Assembly: GCA_003569365.1 (NCBI GenBank)
Contig: BGOS01000020.1
Span: forward strand, 1-64,000
DNA length: 64,000 nt
Direction: 5' to 3'
Source: Anaerolineaceae bacterium
Lineage (GTDB): Bacteria > Chloroflexota > Anaerolineae > Anaerolineales > UBA11657
Below, piece by piece: positions 60,205 through 64,000 of this stretch. Each line of letters starts with the position of its first letter. Position 1 is the stretch's first letter. A program made the translations under genes and the position numbers. The notes beneath the pieces were generated by a model, which was given only the letters and a program-made list of their open reading frames with translations, searched no databases and was not told where the DNA came from.

Positions 60205-61653
60205 TTACATGCGCGAAATGACGCCGGCGCGCTCCAAGGCATGCGGGCCGGCAGCATGTGCCGGGGCCGCATCAGAGCCCGGAAACATTTTGCCGGGGTT
60301 GGAAAGCTCCTGCGGATCAATGCTATGGCGCACGCGCTGCATGACTGCCAAATCAACTTCAGAAAAAAGCTCCGGCAGATAGGCGCGCTTCTCCATGCCG
60401 ACACCGTGCTCGCCGGTGATGGAGCCGCCGCGCCGAATGCACATGCGGATTACCTCGCCCGCCACAACCTCGGCGCGCTCGAGGGCACCGGGCTCGCGAC
60501 CGTCAAACATAATCAGCGGATGCAGGTTGCCGTCGCCGGCATGGAAGACGTTGGCGATGCGAATGTTGTGGCGCCGGCCGCTCTCCTGAATTTCGGCAAG
60601 CGCTGCACCCAGCTGGCTGCGCGGCACCACGCCGTCCTGCACAATGTAATCTGGGCTGATGCGGCCGACGGCTGAGAAGGCGCTCTTGCGCCCCTTCCAA
60701 ATTAGCAGGCGCTCTTCTTCCGTTTTGGGCACGCGCACATCGTACGGGCCGCTCTCTTCGATGACCTGCATCAGCTGCGCGAACTCCGCTTCTACTTGCA
60801 GTGTCTCGCCTTCCAGTTCCACAATCAGTAAGCCTGCTGCTGCGGCGGGATAACCGGCATGCACGGCAGCTTCTGCCGCCTGAATGGCGAGGTTGTCCAT
60901 GATTTCCATTGCGCCGGGCAAAATGCCGGAGGCAACCACCATGCTCACAGCATCGCCCGCTGCTTGCAGCGAGCTGTAGGCTGCCAAGACGGTACGGTAG
61001 AGCTCCGGCTTGGGCAGCAGCCGCAGTGTGATCTCCAGCGCCACGCCAAACAACCCCTCCGAGCCCACAAACAAACCCACGAGGTCCGGGCCGGCACTCT
61101 CCTGGCTTTCGCTGCCCAGCTCCACCACGGTGCCATCTGCCAGCACCGCGCGCATGGCCAGTACATGGTTGCTGGTCATGCCGTACTTGAGGCAGTGTGC
61201 ACCGCCTGAATTAAATGCGATGTTGCCACCGATGGTGCAAATGGATTGGCTGGACGGGTCAGGCGCGTAGTACAGCCCGTGCGGTGCGGCTGCAAGCGAC
61301 ACATCCAGATTGCGCACGCCCGGCTCCACAACGGCAATCCGCTGGCGGGCATCGATGCGCAGGATGCGGTCGAGGCGGCCGAGCGCAATCACGATGCCGT
61401 CCGCCACCGGCAGGCTGCCGCCAGAAAGGCTGGTGCCGCTGCCGCGCGCCACAAAGGGCACGGCGTGCAAGTTGCACAGGCGCACGGTTTCCACCACTTC
61501 GGCGCTGGTGACGGGCAGCACCACCGCTGCCGCGCGCGCGCGAAACACAGTAAGCGCATCCGACTCGTAGGATTGCAGATGGGCGGCGCTGGTTAGCAGG
61601 CGCTCGGGCGGATACAAGCGCTGCAGGTCGCGCAATAACTTTTGGACGGTCAT
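60205..61653 (-). CDS. glcD: FAD-linked glycolate / D-lactate oxidase subunit (GlcD-like)
   Basis: [34 protein letters not shown]...[24 protein letters not shown]...[50 protein letters not shown]. Confidence 0.93.
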   Translation of the reverse strand: MTVQKLLRDLQRLYPPERLLTSAAHLQSYESDALTVFRARAAAVVLPVTSAEVVETVRLCNLHAVPFVARGSGTSLSGGSLPVADGIVIALGRLDRILRIDARQRIAVVEPGVRNLDVSLAAAPHGLYYAPDPSSQSICTIGGNIAFNSGGAHCLKYGMTSNHVLAMRAVLADGTVVELGSESQESAGPDLVGLFVGSEGLFGVALEITLRLLPKPELYRTVLAAYSSLQAAGDAVSMVVASGILPGAMEIMDNLAIQAAEAAVHAGYPAAAAGLLIVELEGETLQVEAEFAQLMQVIEESGPYDVRVPKTEEERLLIWKGRKSAFSAVGRISPDYIVQDGVVPRSQLGAALAEIQESGRRHNIRIANVFHAGDGNLHPLIMFDGREPGALERAEVVAGEVIRMCIRRGGSITGEHGVGMEKRAYLPELFSEVDLAVMQRVRHSIDPQELSNPGKMFPGSDAAPAHAAGPHALERAGVISRM

Positions 61654-61913
61654 AGTGTTGGTGGCTGGCGCTCTAATACTGGTCGTCTGTGCGCACCGGG
61701 CTGCAGGCGGCGGGCCTCGCCGGCAATTGCCAGCTCAATCTCGCCCTCCAGCACTGCGCCGGATTGTTCGTAAACATGGCTGTGGCCCGGCACGGTACTG
61801 TGCGCAGCGAAGCTCACAAAGGAGAGCAGTTGCTGCGCGCCCCAAAATGTCTGGATGCGGATGCCCGGGAACAGCTCTTTGAAGGCACGGGTTTCAAGGT
61901 CAATGAAAGTCAT
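61650..61913 (-). CDS. Short cupin-like protein, apparently C-terminally truncated
   Basis: [35 protein letters not shown] then unrelated sequence and stop overlapping the glcD start. Confidence 0.65.
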   Translation of the reverse strand: MTFIDLETRAFKELFPGIRIQTFWGAQQLLSFVSFAAHSTVPGHSHVYEQSGAVLEGEIELAIAGEARRLQPGAHRRPVLERQPPTL

Positions 61914-62009
61914 ATTGGCTAGGGGCGCTTGTGCTTTACGAGTGTAGCTTAGATAGGGCGCGGGCGGGCGTCAATGCGAGCGGTCGTTAGCATGCGCCAA
62001 AACGTGCGG

Positions 62010-63053
62010 TCACTTGCGGGCGTGGCGGGCGCTTACCACCTGCGCCATGATCGCCAGTGCAATTTCTTCCGGCGAGCGGCCCCCAAGATCAAGCCCGATG
62101 GGCGCATGCAGGCGATCCAAAACTGCTGGTGTCAGGCCCGCATCGAGCAGGCGCTGCCGGCGTTTGGCGTTGGTGGCCGGGCTGCCCAGGGCGCCCACAT
62201 AAAAAGCCGCGCTGGGCAGCGCCAGCAGCAGGCCGGGATCGTCCAGTTTGGGATCGTGCGTTAGCATGGCGATGGCAGTGTTGGTGTTGATGCCCAGCGT
62301 TGCCAGCGCAGCGTCAGGCCACTCTGTAAGCAGCCGGTCCACATGCGGGAAGCGTTCGGCGCTGCCGAACGCCCGCCGCGGATCCACCACCACAGTGCGG
62401 TAGCCCAGAGTGGCGGCCAGCGCACACAACGGCACGGCAATGTGCACGCCGCCAACAATGACAAGCGTGGCCGGCGGCAGCAGCACATCCAGAAAGAGCT
62501 CAATGCGTTCGCCGGCAGTGGAGTCGATTGGCACGCATTTGGATTTTCCGCTGTGCAGCGCGCGCTGCATTTCAAGCAGCGCTGCTGCATCCAGTGCGCT
62601 TCCCAGCGTACCGGCTTGGGCGCCGTCTTCGCGCAGCACTAGTTCGCTGCCCGGCAGCGCGGCCGCTGCGCTGCGCACAACAGTGGCGCGCACCGCGCCC
62701 TGAAAATTTTCGCGCGCCGCGCGCACAAACTCAAACAGGACTGGCGCCAGCGGCTGCACAAATACCTCAATGGTTCCGCCGCATGCCAGCCCCACTTCCC
62801 ACGCGGTTTCATCCGCAACACCAAAGTGCAGCAGTTGCGGCCGGCCGTCGCGCAGCACTTGCGCGGCGCATTCGGCCACCGCGCCTTCCACGCAGCCGCC
62901 GCTCACCGAGCCGGACAAGCGGTCACCAGCTGCGATGGCCATTTTGCCGCCGGCAGCGCGCGGCGCCGAGCCCCAGGTTTGGATGACGGTGGCCAGCACA
63001 ACGGGCTCGCCCGCCTGCAGCCAGCGGCTGATGTCTGCGGTTACTTCATGCAT
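62010..63053 (-). CDS. XdhC/CoxI-family molybdenum hydroxylase maturation protein
   Basis: MHEVTADISRWLQAGEPVVLATVIQTWGSAPRAAGGKMAI...SGSVSGGCVEGAVAE...HDPKLDDPGLLLALPSAAFYVGALGSPATNAKRRQRL. Confidence 0.92.
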   Translation of the reverse strand: MHEVTADISRWLQAGEPVVLATVIQTWGSAPRAAGGKMAIAAGDRLSGSVSGGCVEGAVAECAAQVLRDGRPQLLHFGVADETAWEVGLACGGTIEVFVQPLAPVLFEFVRAARENFQGAVRATVVRSAAAALPGSELVLREDGAQAGTLGSALDAAALLEMQRALHSGKSKCVPIDSTAGERIELFLDVLLPPATLVIVGGVHIAVPLCALAATLGYRTVVVDPRRAFGSAERFPHVDRLLTEWPDAALATLGINTNTAIAMLTHDPKLDDPGLLLALPSAAFYVGALGSPATNAKRRQRLLDAGLTPAVLDRLHAPIGLDLGGRSPEEIALAIMAQVVSARHARK

Positions 63054-63079
63054 TGGGTTTCTTTGTGTGGGTGCGGCTG

Positions 63080-64000
63080 CTACAGCGCAGGCTGCAGGGC
63101 GGGCTGGCGCCGGGCGGGGCGCGCGCCGTCCAGGCGTTCCAGCTGCGCAGCCAGCTGTTCCAGGCTGGCCAGATTATGCACTGGCAAAAAGTTGTCAATG
63201 TGCGGCAGCGCAGCTTGCATGCCGCGAGTCAGTGGCTCGTATTCAGGCGAGCCCAGCAGCGGGTTGAGCCAGACGAGGCGATGACAGTTGCGCTGCAAGC
63301 GCGCCATTTCCGTTTTCAGCAGCGTTGCGTCGCCGCGGTCCCAGCCATCACTAATGAAGAGCACCACCGCACCGCGGCGCAGCACGCGCCGGCCCCATTC
63401 AAAGTTAAAGGTTTGCACGGCCTCGCCGATGCGCGTGCCGCCGGACCAGTCCGGCACACTGCGGCCCACTTCGTCCAGGGCGCGATCCACCTCGCGGCCG
63501 CGCAGCTGGCGCGTGATGTTGGTGAGGCGCGTGCTGAAGACAAACGAGTACACGGGCTGCGCGAGCCCCTCCGCCAGGCTGTAAATGAAGTGCAGCAGCA
63601 GGCGCGTGTAGCGTTCCATGGAGCCGCTGATGTCTGCGATGACGACCACCGGGCGCGGCTTGTATTTGGGCTGGCGCTGCGCCCAGCGCAGCACTTCTCC
63701 GCCGTGGCGCAGGCTGGTGCGCAGTGTGCGGCGCAGGTCATAGTAGGCGCTGCCGCCGGGCTGGCGGCGGCGTGTGCGGCGCTGGCCGATGCGCCATACC
63801 AGCGCGCGCATCATGTGCTTGATGGCCTCCAGTTCCGCGCCGCTCAGGTCGCCGAAGTCTTTGCGGCGCAGCAGCTCTTGCGTGCTAAAGGTTTGCGTCA
63901 CCTCCACCACGGGCGGCGCCAGCGGATCAGCCGGCGCCTCGTCTGCGTTGCTTTCGGGCTGCGGTTCTGCCGCTGGCGCAGGCACAAACACAGGCTTGGT
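63080..64000 (-). CDS. VWA-containing CoxE-like protein (5' end beyond window)
   Basis: RRTLRTSLRHGGEVLRWAQRQPKYKPRPVVVIADISGSMERYTRLLLHFIYSLA (MIDAS-type DxSxS). Confidence 0.88.
   Translation of the reverse strand, partial: TKPVFVPAPAAEPQPESNADEAPADPLAPPVVEVTQTFSTQELLRRKDFGDLSGAELEAIKHMMRALVWRIGQRRTRRRQPGGSAYYDLRRTLRTSLRHGGEVLRWAQRQPKYKPRPVVVIADISGSMERYTRLLLHFIYSLAEGLAQPVYSFVFSTRLTNITRQLRGREVDRALDEVGRSVPDWSGGTRIGEAVQTFNFEWGRRVLRRGAVVLFISDGWDRGDATLLKTEMARLQRNCHRLVWLNPLLGSPEYEPLTRGMQAALPHIDNFLPVHNLASLEQLAAQLERLDGARPARRQPALQPAL

Overview
High-GC bacterial chromosomal segment. Gene content (DnaA type, R3H/AAA ATPase, DUF6391, shikimate kinase-AroB fusion, Rieske/cyt b/cyt c set, GlcDEF) suggests Chloroflexota, but this is inference. 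The window appears to carry the chromosome replication origin: dnaA (43887-45221) is followed by an intergenic region with two perfect DnaA boxes 21 bp apart, several weaker boxes, an AT-richer stretch and a DnaA-trio-like CTA register. Genes left of dnaA are mostly on the minus strand and those to the right are mixed but mostly plus, as expected around an origin. Three intergenic parS-like 16-mers (TGTTTCACGGGAAACA type) lie at 9.6-16.2 kb. The left 16 kb is an accessory block of very large, repeat-rich, presumably exported proteins: an FHA/autotransporter-repeat adhesin, a TPR protein, and a FecR / GGFG-repeat / RTX protein. A contiguous 96-bp tandem array (6.07-6.96 kb) lies between the first two. 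The rest is mostly housekeeping: holA, priA, rhomboid, gmk, tmk, pdxST, gdh, bc-complex genes, pyrG, trxA, aroKB-aroQ, larA-like, glcDEF, tdh-kbl, xdhC and a coxE-like gene. Several genes (adhesin, FecR/RTX, priA, pdxT) carry apparent 1-nt indels, so consensus sequencing error must be considered before any biological reading. No tRNA, rRNA or CRISPR array was recognised. All calls come from reading the sequence and supplied translations; no database search was run.
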